Shown here in pieces: positions 8,814 to 18,329 of a stretch of 64,000 nucleotides of DNA. Made by a program: the position numbers and the translations under genes. The DNA is from Sneathiella sedimenti (GTDB taxonomy: Bacteria; Pseudomonadota; Alphaproteobacteria; Sneathiellales; Sneathiellaceae): assembly GCF_017313765.1 (NCBI RefSeq), contig NZ_JAFLNC010000003.1, positions 186,001 through 250,000 on the forward strand. Reading direction: 5' to 3'. Within the stretch, counting starts at the first letter, position 1. Every line of letters begins with the position of its first letter. Under the pieces are notes generated by a model. The model was not told the DNA's origin. It was given only the letters and a program-made list of their open reading frames with translations, and searched no databases.

Positions 8814-9398
8814 TTACGTCCAATAGCGGACAGGGCCAGTATCAAGATGGAGAAACTGGGATTTAGGATAGTATCCCACACCGCCGCCTTTGAGACTTTT
8901 CGCTGCTTTTTGGAGAGTTTTGAGATCGATGCCGCCAATGCGAAGATCAATCGCCATTCCCTTCATATGGTAACTTTTTTTAGCTACTTTACTGCTGTTT
9001 TGACGAAGAGAGGCATTTGTTTTCGGCGACCTGTAACCGGAAATAATTTGCGCGGATCTGGTGGCATCAACTTTATGATGAAGCCGGTGGATCAGCACTA
9101 GCAGTTTCGGGTCGATTTCGGCAACCTCGTCAGTGCGAAAATCTCGAAGAAGGTAGTTGATCTCCCGCAAGCTCTCGGGAATGAATTTGCCCTCTACCCA
9201 AAAAACGGATTGAAGACGCTCACCTGTATGTAGGTTGCGCAACACCAGTTTCTTTTCATGCTTCCTATGATGTGCTGTTGCCCGCGCAATTGACGGAAGA
9301 AATATTCCGGTTGATAACGTAGCAATTCCATTACGTAAAAACAGACGTCGTGCCTGTTGTTTTGAATTATTCTCCGCCGCATTCTTCATTGGCAACAA
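8814..9398 (-). CDS. DUF882 / M15-type murein endopeptidase, Tat-exported
   Basis: A protein of about 190 residues of the YcbK/MepK type. It begins with a Tat-like signal (RRLFLRNGIATLSTG) and carries the M15 zinc motif set: SGYRSPKTN, SYHMKGMAIDLRI (His...Asp) and FLHLDTG (His-x-Asp). Members cleave peptide cross-links in the cell wall. It is immediately downstream of an L,D-transpeptidase gene on the same strand, the same pairing as ycbB-ycbK in E. coli, so it probably acts on 3-3 cross-links. An internal ATG at residue 4 (MKNAAE) is an equally possible start. Confidence 0.85.
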   Translation of the reverse strand: MLPMKNAAENNSKQQARRLFLRNGIATLSTGIFLPSIARATAHHRKHEKKLVLRNLHTGERLQSVFWVEGKFIPESLREINYLLRDFRTDEVAEIDPKLLVLIHRLHHKVDATRSAQIISGYRSPKTNASLRQNSSKVAKKSYHMKGMAIDLRIGGIDLKTLQKAAKSLKGGGVGYYPKSQFLHLDTGPVRYWT

Positions 9399-9472
9399 TC
9401 CAACATGTTCTGATTAAGCTGCTCTAATATGCTAATCTAATTGTGTTAATTTTTTGTCACGGCGGTGGAAAA

Positions 9473-11077
9473 TTAATCGCCTGGACCAAGTCCCAAAACA
9501 CGCATCAATTCAGCATCTCGGCCATAGATGTCCTTCGAGAGGTTTAAATCGCCGACCTCATTCACTGTTGCTGTGAAGTAAGTGATATAAACAGGAACTG
9601 GGACCGGCAATTTTGCTACCTGCCTTTCGCTTGCGTTCATCGCCTCCTGTATTGATGTTTCCGTCCATTTGGGCGAGGACTCCATGACGAAGCTGGCCAG
9701 CGCCACTACATCTGCCACGCGAACGCACCCTGACGAAAACGCCCGGTCCGTCTTCGCAAATAGATTTTTATTTGGCGTATCGTGGAGGTAAATGTCATAG
9801 GGGTTGGTTAATGTAAACCGGACTAGGCCAAGAGCATTGTTGGGTCCTGATTTCTGGGTAAATTTATAAGGCAGCCGTTCTGGCAATATCGACTGCCAAT
9901 CGACAGCGTGAGGATCGAGTTCGGGCGCTCCTTGCTTCCAGGACGAGAGCACACGAAAATCCAGCGTGGCGAGATAATTCACGTCCGCTTTTATTTTCGG
10001 TAATAAGTCCTCTCGAGCAACCCTTACCGGTACCGTCCAGGTTGGACGAAATATAATGCCAGTAATCTTATCATTTAGGATCGGTGTACGGCGCTTTTTC
10101 TGTCCAACAATGACCCGCATGCGCAGCCTTTCCGTACCGTCGGAAATTGCTCTTAAGTCAAACCCCGGAATATTGACAATAACGTAACGGGAGCCGAGAT
10201 TCTTGGGCAATTGCCGCAGACGTTCAAGATTGATTGCTATTTTTGTGGCGATGTCGGCTGGTGATACATTCAGCGCGGCATATGTTTCAGGTCCGATTAC
10301 ACCATCCGGTGTTAGGCCATTGCGGGCCTGAAACCGCTGGACAGCGGCGAGAAGCGCATCGTCGAAGGTATCCGTTGTCTCATCGTCATCGGCTGGATAA
10401 TCTCCCAATATCATCAAGCGCGTCCGGATATTAGGAATAGCCGGGTTGGTAGATCCGAGTTCCAGGTTTTCATTAGTGTTCAACCGTGGCCATTCAATTC
10501 CTGCGAGGGTGCGGTATCGTTGCAAATATTCCCTGAGGCTTTGATAATTTCGGGTTTGAGGGGGTAACGCTTCCAGCCAGGCGCCAAAATCACTTGTTCG
10601 CAGGCCGGCCTTCAATAAATCGGCAGCATTCGTCGGAGTAGGAATGTCAGAAAGCTCTGGATCTACATATCGCGCGGCCAGGCGTCCATCACGTACCTCT
10701 GCAATGTAGCGCAGTAGACCCAGCGTAAGCCTGCGGTCGTAATCCGGCTGGGCCGCTTCGGATGCGGGAAGTTCGGTCATAACATTAGTTGAAGGGAGGT
10801 AGTCTGACGGCCTGAGGCCCTCCCGGTCTGCTTGGCTCAGGAAGTTGAGAAGAATTTTTCCTCTCGGGGTTAGGCCAATTGCGGGCTCCCACCAAATAGA
10901 ATCTTCCCCGACATCCGCGTAAATTTCATCAATTGCAGCGGGTTCAAGGTCGCTCCCGGCCTCATATGCCAACGCTACATTGTGAAGGGCTCCAAAATAG
11001 AACCCCAGCATCAATATCATAGCCACTGCGGTCAGTCCGCCAAACGTGCTGCTGACAATATGCTGTTTGTCGCGCAT
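9473..11077 (-). CDS. L,D-transpeptidase (YcbB/LdtD family)
   Basis: A 534-residue exported enzyme: an N-terminal membrane anchor (AVAMILMLGFYFGALHNVAL), a helical scaffold region, a peptidoglycan-binding domain (FDDALLAAVQRFQARNGLTPDG) and a C-terminal YkuD catalytic domain with the motif HDTPNKNLF...SSGCVRV, whose Cys451 is the nucleophile. Length and order match LdtD/YcbB proteins that form 3-3 cross-links in murein. The adjacent downstream DUF882 peptidase gene supports a joint role in wall remodelling. Confidence 0.9.
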   Translation of the reverse strand: MRDKQHIVSSTFGGLTAVAMILMLGFYFGALHNVALAYEAGSDLEPAAIDEIYADVGEDSIWWEPAIGLTPRGKILLNFLSQADREGLRPSDYLPSTNVMTELPASEAAQPDYDRRLTLGLLRYIAEVRDGRLAARYVDPELSDIPTPTNAADLLKAGLRTSDFGAWLEALPPQTRNYQSLREYLQRYRTLAGIEWPRLNTNENLELGSTNPAIPNIRTRLMILGDYPADDDETTDTFDDALLAAVQRFQARNGLTPDGVIGPETYAALNVSPADIATKIAINLERLRQLPKNLGSRYVIVNIPGFDLRAISDGTERLRMRVIVGQKKRRTPILNDKITGIIFRPTWTVPVRVAREDLLPKIKADVNYLATLDFRVLSSWKQGAPELDPHAVDWQSILPERLPYKFTQKSGPNNALGLVRFTLTNPYDIYLHDTPNKNLFAKTDRAFSSGCVRVADVVALASFVMESSPKWTETSIQEAMNASERQVAKLPVPVPVYITYFTATVNEVGDLNLSKDIYGRDAELMRVLGLGPGD

Positions 11078-11290
11078 CTCACCTCCGTAGCTATATTATA
11101 CATAATGTATAGTCTTGTCGTTACCACAGGCAAATTTCAGAGTGGATAGGGCAGGGGCTCCTGTTAAGCGCCATAGGAAAACTTTTTTAGGCATTGATCG
11201 AGCATTTGGCCTAAGGCAGGATGAAGGGGGCTTCGGAAGAAGGGAAACATCACCGAAGCGCACCTTTAGTTTGTTACCCGCTTTCTGCGG

Positions 11291-12412
11291 TCAATCGGTC
11301 GCAGCGTCGGCCAAAGTTGGATAGTCGACATAACCTTCCGGCCCACGACTGTAAAAGGTTGCACGGTTATAGGGAGTCAATGGAGCGTCAAGCCTTAACC
11401 GCTCTGGTAGGTCGGGGTTAGAGATAAAGAAACGGCCAAATGCAATCGCATCGGCCGTGCCATTCGCCAACATGATTTCGGCACTTTCCTTATTGAAGTT
11501 TCCGGCAGCAATCAGATGTCCATGCCACATTGGGCGGAACAGCTGAGCAGCTGAGGGCACATTCTTGTGATCTACATCGCGTTGCCCTGTCCCGCTTGCT
11601 CGCGGTTCGATCAGGTGCAAATACGCCAAATTGAATTTATCGAGTTCACTTATGAGATGGGAATAGAGAGGTAGCGGCTCATCCTCGCCACTATCGTTTG
11701 CAATACCATAAGGGGACAAGCGAATGCCAACACGGTTTGATCCCCATATTGCTGTAATAGCTTGGGTAATTTCCAACACCAACCGACAGCGATTTTCTAT
11801 CGAGCCACCATAGACATCGGTGCGCAGGTTGGTGCGCGTTTGTAGGAATTGCTCTAACAGGTATCCATTGGCCGAATGGATTTCAACACCGTCGAAACCA
11901 GCCTCCATGGCGCAGCGGGCGGCGTGGGCATAGCGATCGACCAAACCCGGAATCTCCTCGGTATTCAACGCCCGTGGCGTAGGGCACGGAACGCGTTTAA
12001 AATCAGCCGTGGTGACATCAACATTCGCAGGGACCGCCGACGGTGCGATCGGCAACCCTCCGTCAGGTTGATAGGAGGGGTGTGACAGCCTACCCATGTG
12101 CCAGAGCTGCAGAAAAATCTTGCCGCCCTTGGCATGAACCGCCTCTGTTACCAATTTCCAGCCCGCTATTTGGGCTGGGGAATAAATGCCCGGCGTACAG
12201 GGGGCGCCCTGACCATCCTCAGAAACCTGAGAGGCCTCTGCAATGATCAAACCTCCGCGAGCAGCACGTTGGGCATAATACTGTGCCATCATTTCGTTTG
12301 GCGTATTTCCGGGAACTGTCGCGCGCATGCGTGTAAGCGGCGCCATTACAACACGGTTCGATAAATGCAACTCACCAATAGAAATTGGCGTAAATAAATT
12401 CGTTGTTTTCAT
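11291..12412 (-). CDS. alkene reductase, Old Yellow Enzyme family
   Basis: A 373-residue FMN-dependent ene-reductase of the OYE family (NemA/XenA-like). Visible features are the N-terminal LFTPISIGELHLSNRVVMAP, the His/Asn substrate-binding pair in EIHSANGYLLEQFLQTRTN, and the C-terminal FMN phosphate segment (ADAIAFGRFFISNPDLPERL). Such enzymes reduce activated C=C bonds and nitro compounds with NAD(P)H and often protect against reactive electrophiles. It stands alone, about 210 bp from the L,D-transpeptidase gene, with no regulator next to it. Confidence 0.9.
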   Translation of the reverse strand: MKTTNLFTPISIGELHLSNRVVMAPLTRMRATVPGNTPNEMMAQYYAQRAARGGLIIAEASQVSEDGQGAPCTPGIYSPAQIAGWKLVTEAVHAKGGKIFLQLWHMGRLSHPSYQPDGGLPIAPSAVPANVDVTTADFKRVPCPTPRALNTEEIPGLVDRYAHAARCAMEAGFDGVEIHSANGYLLEQFLQTRTNLRTDVYGGSIENRCRLVLEITQAITAIWGSNRVGIRLSPYGIANDSGEDEPLPLYSHLISELDKFNLAYLHLIEPRASGTGQRDVDHKNVPSAAQLFRPMWHGHLIAAGNFNKESAEIMLANGTADAIAFGRFFISNPDLPERLRLDAPLTPYNRATFYSRGPEGYVDYPTLADAATD

Positions 12413-12899
12413 TGGTGGCTTCTATCCTATTAAATCCTGTACCCAATTCTGTAGCCTAAATTACCCTCATCAGAGAATATAGTTCAGATTAACTGATGCG
12501 ATGACTATTGCAATAGGCAGGAGCCTCCTCGGTAATTCAATAATTCAGACGATTAATAGATAGCGGAAATGCCTGAATTGCGGATAATGACTTAAAATTA
12601 CTTCGAGTTATGACATCAAACCAATATTCAGCCCGAGCCTTCAGTGGATGCTGATCAGAAGTATATTTTCTCCTAATTCACTCTGCTTATTATGAAATGC
12701 GAAGCTATTCAAACTACTAGTTAACGTGACAACAGCAATTTTATGGTATAGTTCTAAATAAGAAGTGTTTTAAATAAGTATAGCGGAATGCTTGTTTGAG
12801 GGATTTAGTAGAAGAAATTACAATCTTTGCTGGCATTAAGGGGGTTTAGCAGAGATTTTGCGCTTAGGTTTTTGTCAATTCTAATAATGACGGTCTAAA
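12413..12899. other. intergenic region between divergent OYE and histidine kinase genes
   Basis: About 490 bp, AT-rich, with no supported ORF. It must contain the promoters for the OYE gene (minus) and the histidine kinase operon (plus). I see no clear repeat or terminator in it. Confidence 0.5.
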
Positions 12900-14801
12900 A
12901 TGGCTGCAGAAATTCTCACATCGGAAGTAAAAAAAGAACTTCGCGTCAATGATGCAGTCGAGGGCGCTATGACGCCGCTCGTTGTGCTCTCGATGTTATC
13001 CGCGCTGCTAACTATTTTCGTTCAAATGGGAATTCAGCCGCTATTTGGAATAGCTTTATTCCCATTGGGGCTGATGGTGGTTCTTTGTAGTCTCGGTTTG
13101 CAGAGTTATTTTAAGTTACGCCACAAAACCCGCCCCAAGGAAGTTTCGAAAAGACGAATGCGCGTCCTTCTTATATCGGCCCTAATTCTGGGTGCGAGTT
13201 GGGGCGTGCTCAACGTTATTTTGTTGTCACAAGGGAGTTTCGTCGACCAAACGATCGTGATCATCTTTGCCTGTCTCGCCGGATTTGCGTCCATTGGCAT
13301 TAATTCCGTCCGCGTTGCCTTAGGCTTCAGCATGCCGGTTATGTTAATCACATGGGGCGCTGTTCTGTGGTTTAACGTAATGAGCTGGGTTGTCGGGTCG
13401 CTTTTGTTTGGTCTGGGGACTACCTCGATCATTCAGTTTGTCTTGGCGGCCAGAAGAACAACTATCACCAACATCAAGCTGACACTTGAGAATACGCAGG
13501 TGCTGAATGAACGGCTTGAGGCTGAAGAGAAACTCCGACTGGCGGAATCGAAAGCCGCACATGCGGAACAGAAACGACAGGCAGAAGCCAGTGAAATGCA
13601 GCGCAATATGATCAACGCGATTGCCTTTCCCATGGTACTGTCTCATGGCAATGATGCATTGGAGGTAACTCCCGCAGGACGAGAGCAGTTTCGCGTATCA
13701 GACGGCCCCTTGGAGGATGTCCACTTATCTGATTTTTTTGTAAATCCGCAAGATCAAAACCGTATGATTGAACTGCTTCAAGAGAAGGGCCGGCTGGATA
13801 ATTATGAGGTCCTGATGCGTGACGCGGAAGGCAATCAGTTCTGGACGGTCGCATCCATGCGGCCCTTGAAATATGACGGCAAGGACTGCTGGCTGAATTC
13901 GATCTATGTCATCGATGCCCGCAAGCGTATGGAACAGGATCTGGCAATTGCCAAGGACGAGGCCGAGGCGATGCTTTCGGAACTGAAAACGACCCAAAAT
14001 TCCCTCATCCATGCCGAGAAGATGGCGAGCCTGGGTCAGCTTACGGCGGGGATAGCGCATGAGATCAAGAATCCGCTCAATTTTGTGAATAACTTTGCCA
14101 AACTCTCCGCAGAAATGCTGGATGAGCTTAAGGAGCTTCTGGAAGCGCCGATTGCGGCTATGGAAGAAGATGACAGAGAGGATGCGGAAGACCTGCTGTC
14201 AACTGTTCGCGGCAATCTTCTCAAGATCGACGAACATGGGAAGCGCGCGGACAGTATTGTGAAAAACATGCTGCTACATTCACGAGAAGGGCCGGGAGAG
14301 AAGCAGCATGTGGATTTGGGGGCATTAGCAGTGGAAGCGCTCAACCTCGCCTATCATGGGGCGCGGGCGTCGGATTCGAGTTTCAATGTTGACATGAAAA
14401 CAGAGATGGCAGCAGATCTTCCATCGGTGGAATGCCATCCACAGGATCTGCAGCGGGTCTTTCTCAATCTCTGCTCGAACGGGATGTATGAAGCCGTGAA
14501 GCACTCTAATGAGAAGGGCGAGACACCGATGCTGAGAGTAGCCAGCAAAGTAGACGGTGATAATATCGTTATTGAAATCAGTGACAATGGAGGCGGTGTG
14601 CCCGAGGAAATACGGGACAAGATATTCCAACCGTTCTTCACGACGAAACCAACAGGTGAGGGGACGGGCTTGGGGCTTTCCATGAGTTATGACATCGTTC
14701 AGCAACATGGCGGACAGTTAAGTCTTGAAAGTGAAACCGGAAAAGGAACAACCTTCCGGGTCAGTATGCCGGTCGGCGTATCGACGGGAGAAGCGCATTG
14801 A
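12900..14801 (+). CDS. membrane sensor histidine kinase with PAS domain
   Basis: A 633-residue kinase. Residues about 20-190 contain six hydrophobic segments, followed by a coiled coil (about 200-240), a PAS-like sensor domain (about 240-350), the dimerisation domain with phospho-acceptor His387 ([17 protein letters not shown]) and an ATPase domain with N box ([20 protein letters not shown]) and G boxes ([24 protein letters not shown]). It overlaps the next gene by 3 bp (stop TGA at 14799-14801 inside TTGA), so it is co-transcribed with two response regulators. It probably controls the downstream cyclase-linked regulator by phosphotransfer; the stimulus is unknown. Confidence 0.9.
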   Translation: MAAEILTSEVKKELRVNDAVEGAMTPLVVLSMLSALLTIFVQMGIQPLFGIALFPLGLMVVLCSLGLQSYFKLRHKTRPKEVSKRRMRVLLISALILGASWGVLNVILLSQGSFVDQTIVIIFACLAGFASIGINSVRVALGFSMPVMLITWGAVLWFNVMSWVVGSLLFGLGTTSIIQFVLAARRTTITNIKLTLENTQVLNERLEAEEKLRLAESKAAHAEQKRQAEASEMQRNMINAIAFPMVLSHGNDALEVTPAGREQFRVSDGPLEDVHLSDFFVNPQDQNRMIELLQEKGRLDNYEVLMRDAEGNQFWTVASMRPLKYDGKDCWLNSIYVIDARKRMEQDLAIAKDEAEAMLSELKTTQNSLIHAEKMASLGQLTAGIAHEIKNPLNFVNNFAKLSAEMLDELKELLEAPIAAMEEDDREDAEDLLSTVRGNLLKIDEHGKRADSIVKNMLLHSREGPGEKQHVDLGALAVEALNLAYHGARASDSSFNVDMKTEMAADLPSVECHPQDLQRVFLNLCSNGMYEAVKHSNEKGETPMLRVASKVDGDNIVIEISDNGGGVPEEIRDKIFQPFFTTKPTGEGTGLGLSMSYDIVQQHGGQLSLESETGKGTTFRVSMPVGVSTGEAH

Positions 14802-15187
14802 CGATCTCTGTACTCATGGTGGACGATGAACCCGATGCAGAACCGTTATTCCGTCAAAAATTCAGGCGGGAAATACGGCGGTCGGAAATCGAATTTCATT
14901 TTGCACATTCCGGCCAAGAAGCACTTGACCTGTTGCTAGGCGAAAACGCCCCATCAGTGCTACTGGTCTTGTCTGACATTAATATGCCCGGCATGAGTGG
15001 AATGGAGCTGTTGACCAAAGTTAAACTGCAACGCCCGACCCTGCCGGTGATCATGATAACGGCTTACGGTGACGAGAAAACGGAGATCGAAGCAAAGTCC
15101 AAGGGGGCCGATCAGTTAATTTCAAAGCCTGTGAATTTTGAACGTCTTAAATCGTCACTGGTTTCTTACGGAATGGGCGCAGTGTGA
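14798..15187 (+). CDS. single-domain response regulator
   Basis: A 129-residue stand-alone receiver domain with acidic pocket VDDEPD, phospho-acceptor Asp60 ([10 protein letters not shown]), Thr/Ala of the switch (MITAYGD) and Lys of SKPVN. The start is TTG at 14798, overlapping the kinase stop and preceded by GGGAG at 14786-14790; an internal ATG at 14816 would remove part of the first strand. It has no output domain, so it may act as a phosphate sink or relay between the kinase and the cyclase-fused regulator encoded next. Confidence 0.88.
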   Translation: MTISVLMVDDEPDAEPLFRQKFRREIRRSEIEFHFAHSGQEALDLLLGENAPSVLLVLSDINMPGMSGMELLTKVKLQRPTLPVIMITAYGDEKTEIEAKSKGADQLISKPVNFERLKSSLVSYGMGAV

Positions 15188-16446
15188 GCGAAACAATACG
15201 AATACTCGTTGTGGATGATGAGCCCGACGTTGAGGGCCTCATCACTCAAAGGTTCCGGCGTTCCATCAGAAAGGGCGAAATGGAGTTTGTTTTCGCCTGT
15301 GATGGTGTTGAGGCCCTGGAACTGCTTGACCAGGATGCCAGCGTGGCAATGGTGCTGTCGGACATTAATATGCCAAGGATGGACGGTTTGTCACTGCTTG
15401 CTCATCTCAACGAGCTGCATCAGGATTTAAAGACTGTCGTCGTCTCTGCGTATGGTGATCTGGGCAATATTCGAACGGCTATGAACCGCGGGGCTTTCGA
15501 TTTCGTGACTAAGCCAATTGAGTTTTCCGATCTTGAGACAACAATCCAGAAGACGTTGGCATATCTAAAGGAGTTCAAGGAGCTGCAACGGCAAAGAAAT
15601 GAAGCGGAAATGGCACGCGCGGCATTGTCGCGTTACTTTTCACCAAATGTCGTGAAGGCTTTGTCGGATACTTCTGAGGGTTTGAAGCCGGGTGGAGAAA
15701 GACGGGAGGCGACATTCCTTTTCACGGACCTTACCGGATTTACGCATCTTGTGGAAAACACTGAACCGGACGTGATAGTCGAGCTTCTCAATTCATATAT
15801 TGACGGCGTGGCCCGGATCATCTTTGCCCATGACGGTACGGTCATGAAGGTGATTGGCGACGCAATGCAGGCAACATTCGGCGCACCGATCGATCAGCCT
15901 TCCCATGCTGCCGATGCGGTGGCATGCGCCCTGGAGATTGACCAGTTCACGGAAGAGTATTGCGCCAAATGGAAATCAAAAGGCGTCAACCTGGGATCGA
16001 CGCGCATCGGGGTTAATACCGGTGAAGCAATTATCGGCAATTTTGGAGGCGATTCATTCTTTGACTACACGGCTTATGGGGACGCGGTAAATGTTGCGGC
16101 GCGACTTGAGTCGGCGAACAAGGTTCTCGGTACCCGCATTTGTGTGAGCGAAAGTACGGTAAAGCAGATTGATAACTTCGGCGGCAGGCCCGTCGGTAAG
16201 TTAAGGCTTGCCGGCAAGTCGGGGAGCGTTACAGCTTATGAGCCTCTAAGTGACACGCAAATATCGGCCTTGGATTTACAGGCGTACTGCGAAGCGCATG
16301 AACTGTTGGCTGCTGGTGATGTGGGCGCGCGTCAGGCTTTCGCAGTCCTGGTCGGCAAGATGTCGGACGACCCGCTTACTTTGTTTCACCTGCAAAGATC
16401 TCTTGCGGGTGCACTTGATGTTGAAATTGATTTATCCGTCAAATAA
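15184..16446 (+). CDS. response regulator fused to class III adenylate cyclase
   Basis: A 420-residue protein with a receiver domain (phospho-acceptor Asp60 in VLSDINMPR), a helical linker (about 125-160) and a class III cyclase domain. The two metal-binding Asp residues are in FTDLTGFT and KVIGDAMQ, the base-binding Asp in FDYTAYGD, and the transition-state Asn/Arg in NVAARLE, so it should be catalytically active and adenine-specific. GTG start at 15184 overlaps the previous stop (GTGA). Phosphorylation by the upstream kinase probably tunes cAMP synthesis. The sequence just after its stop is a remnant of a thioesterase gene. Confidence 0.9.
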   Translation: MSETIRILVVDDEPDVEGLITQRFRRSIRKGEMEFVFACDGVEALELLDQDASVAMVLSDINMPRMDGLSLLAHLNELHQDLKTVVVSAYGDLGNIRTAMNRGAFDFVTKPIEFSDLETTIQKTLAYLKEFKELQRQRNEAEMARAALSRYFSPNVVKALSDTSEGLKPGGERREATFLFTDLTGFTHLVENTEPDVIVELLNSYIDGVARIIFAHDGTVMKVIGDAMQATFGAPIDQPSHAADAVACALEIDQFTEEYCAKWKSKGVNLGSTRIGVNTGEAIIGNFGGDSFFDYTAYGDAVNVAARLESANKVLGTRICVSESTVKQIDNFGGRPVGKLRLAGKSGSVTAYEPLSDTQISALDLQAYCEAHELLAAGDVGARQAFAVLVGKMSDDPLTLFHLQRSLAGALDVEIDLSVK

Positions 16447-16469
16447 AGCAATGGAGGCGATATGCGGGT

Positions 16470-16544
16470 ACTATTCAGAATATTGTCCGGGCGAATTTAG
16501 AAGCCGAGCCTATGCAAAAACACGACAAAATTGGGTATAGTTAA
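16470..16544 (+). pseudogene. thioesterase C-terminal remnant
   Basis: A frame starting within 25 bp of the cyclase stop encodes TIQNIVRANLEAEPMQKHDK and ends IGYS, aligning with the end of the hotdog thioesterase at 8389-8475 (AIPDAVRANLEADPMQEHNK, then SGYRRNY). Only about 24 codons of homology remain, with no start or upstream domain, so this is a gene fragment left by a duplication followed by deletion or replacement. Confidence 0.7.
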
Positions 16545-16954
16545 AATCTCTAACACTTCGCGCTTGGAAAACTTAGCTTTTGGAGCACGTCACCCAGTTT
16601 CTCGCCAATTAGTAAGCCAACGAATGAAGATTAAGTGACAGGGGTGCCCACAATTGTAGGGATGTGGTTTCCGATGTTGTCTGCGTGGGATCATAAGCAG
16701 ACCAATTAGCTCACTAGGCAATTCTGCGACTTCCAGCGCGATAAACGCGTCATTGCATGACAAACTTAGACAGCACGGCTCTGAATGAGCCCGACGATCT
16801 CGTTGCTATGTTGGAAATTCCCGTCCCTGAGTGGAGTTGAAATACCGAGAGGACGATTATATGCCGGCACGGCTTGCCTCTAGCGTATTTGTATATTTCC
16901 AGCCGCTGATTTAAATCTGCGAGGGGGCAGGCACGGAGCTCTTGGACTCAGTTA
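16545..16954. other. gap with eroded duplicated sequence
   Basis: About 410 bp between the cyclase-fused regulator and the convergent membrane cyclase. It continues the eroded similarity to the region after the thioesterase at 8.5-8.65 kb, including a frame at 16757 (MTNLDSTALNEPDDLV) matching that at 8581. No intact gene is seen. Confidence 0.45.
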
Positions 16955-18190
16955 CTATCTTCGGCCTTCAAGTAAATAGGTTGCTCTCACGCGATGTCCT
17001 TTTATCTTAATCTCGCCGCGCGGGGCAGTCTTATAGCACTCTGGCAGTTTTTCACGGGTTTCCGTTGAAATCTGGATCTGGTCGGGAATTCCTTCCGATT
17101 CCATTCTGCTCGCAACATTGACTGTATTGCCCCAGAGGTCATAGGAGAATTTCTGTTTGCCAATCACACCGGCGATGACTGCGCCAGAATGCACCCCAAT
17201 CCTGAGTTTCAAATCGACATTGTTTTCCCGGCGAAACTCACCAAAGGCTTGTTGCATTCCCAATGCCAAATCGGCAATTTTCTCAGCGTGATCCGCGACG
17301 CTGCCACTCAATCCCGTTGCCACCATATAGGCATCGCCGATGGTCTTGATTTTTTCAGCGCCGTGGTGCTTCGTCAGCTTGTCAAAACGCGAAAAAAGAT
17401 CGTTAAGCAAATTGACGAGTTCGCTGGCAGACATTTTGCGCGACAGGTCCGTAAAACCAGCGAGGTCAGCGAACAAGACCGAGACATTGTCATGGCTATC
17501 CGCCAGAGGTTCTTCCTGTGCCTTGAGCCGCGTGGCGATTTCCGCGGGAAGGATATTGAGCAGAAGTGACTCTGCCCGTGAAAATTCCAACTGCATCGCT
17601 TTTTCCGCGCGGATCACGGCAATATCGAAGGAGACCAGGATGCTGATAATAAGCGTAGCCATGACCAGAATGTTTGACGTCAGAAAGAACGCATAAATTT
17701 CGTTTGAAACCGGAATTAACGGCTCATTGAAGACGGCATAAGCGGCAATTGATGCCATTAAAAGGGAAAGGACGATTCCTGCGCCAATTCTGATTGGCCT
17801 GCTGATAAACGGTACCAGCAAGGTAATCGAAACTACGATTAAAATATGCAGCCAGTATCCGGCGAACAAACCGAGATATACCGTCGCCAAAGCGGCATGA
17901 ACCGGAACTTCAATTAAAGTCAGGTAAGCCCTTTTCATATTTCCTTTATTGTGCTGCCACATCGCAAAAGCGAATACAGTAACGCTCAGTATGTTGAACG
18001 CCGCCAAAACTTTCAGGTCCAGGTGATTAAACAGTATAAAAAATCCGATATGAGCAAGAAAACCAATCGGATATATAAGCTGGCCGATAACATAAAACCG
18101 CGCATAGTCCGGTGGGAAATCAGCGGGAGCGGCCGGGAGCGCGGCCAAAATACGTCCTCCCAGGTTCTCTATTGGTGCGGCGCTCGTCAT
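16955..18190 (-). CDS. membrane-bound class III adenylate cyclase
   Basis: A 411-residue protein with about six transmembrane segments in residues 30-200, a short signalling helix (FSRAESLLLNILPAEIATRL) and a class III cyclase domain. The metal ligands lie in LFADLAGFTDL and KTIGDAYMV, the base-specifying Asp in FSYDLWGN and the Asn/Arg pair in NVASRMES, consistent with ATP as substrate. It is transcribed divergently from another cyclase gene 140 bp away. The membrane part resembles those of many alphaproteobacterial cyclases and may sense a membrane or lipid signal; its ligand is unknown. Confidence 0.88.
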   Translation of the reverse strand: MTSAAPIENLGGRILAALPAAPADFPPDYARFYVIGQLIYPIGFLAHIGFFILFNHLDLKVLAAFNILSVTVFAFAMWQHNKGNMKRAYLTLIEVPVHAALATVYLGLFAGYWLHILIVVSITLLVPFISRPIRIGAGIVLSLLMASIAAYAVFNEPLIPVSNEIYAFFLTSNILVMATLIISILVSFDIAVIRAEKAMQLEFSRAESLLLNILPAEIATRLKAQEEPLADSHDNVSVLFADLAGFTDLSRKMSASELVNLLNDLFSRFDKLTKHHGAEKIKTIGDAYMVATGLSGSVADHAEKIADLALGMQQAFGEFRRENNVDLKLRIGVHSGAVIAGVIGKQKFSYDLWGNTVNVASRMESEGIPDQIQISTETREKLPECYKTAPRGEIKIKGHRVRATYLLEGRR

Positions 18191-18329
18191 GGCATGATCC
18201 TTCAGTGGAATCTAATTTACTTATATATCATCAACGATGACAACAGTCATGGTCTCACTAATGGATATTCTTTGTATCTATCATTCCTCCCCAAATCAGA
18301 TACTATGCCTGAAACGGGAGATTTCATCT

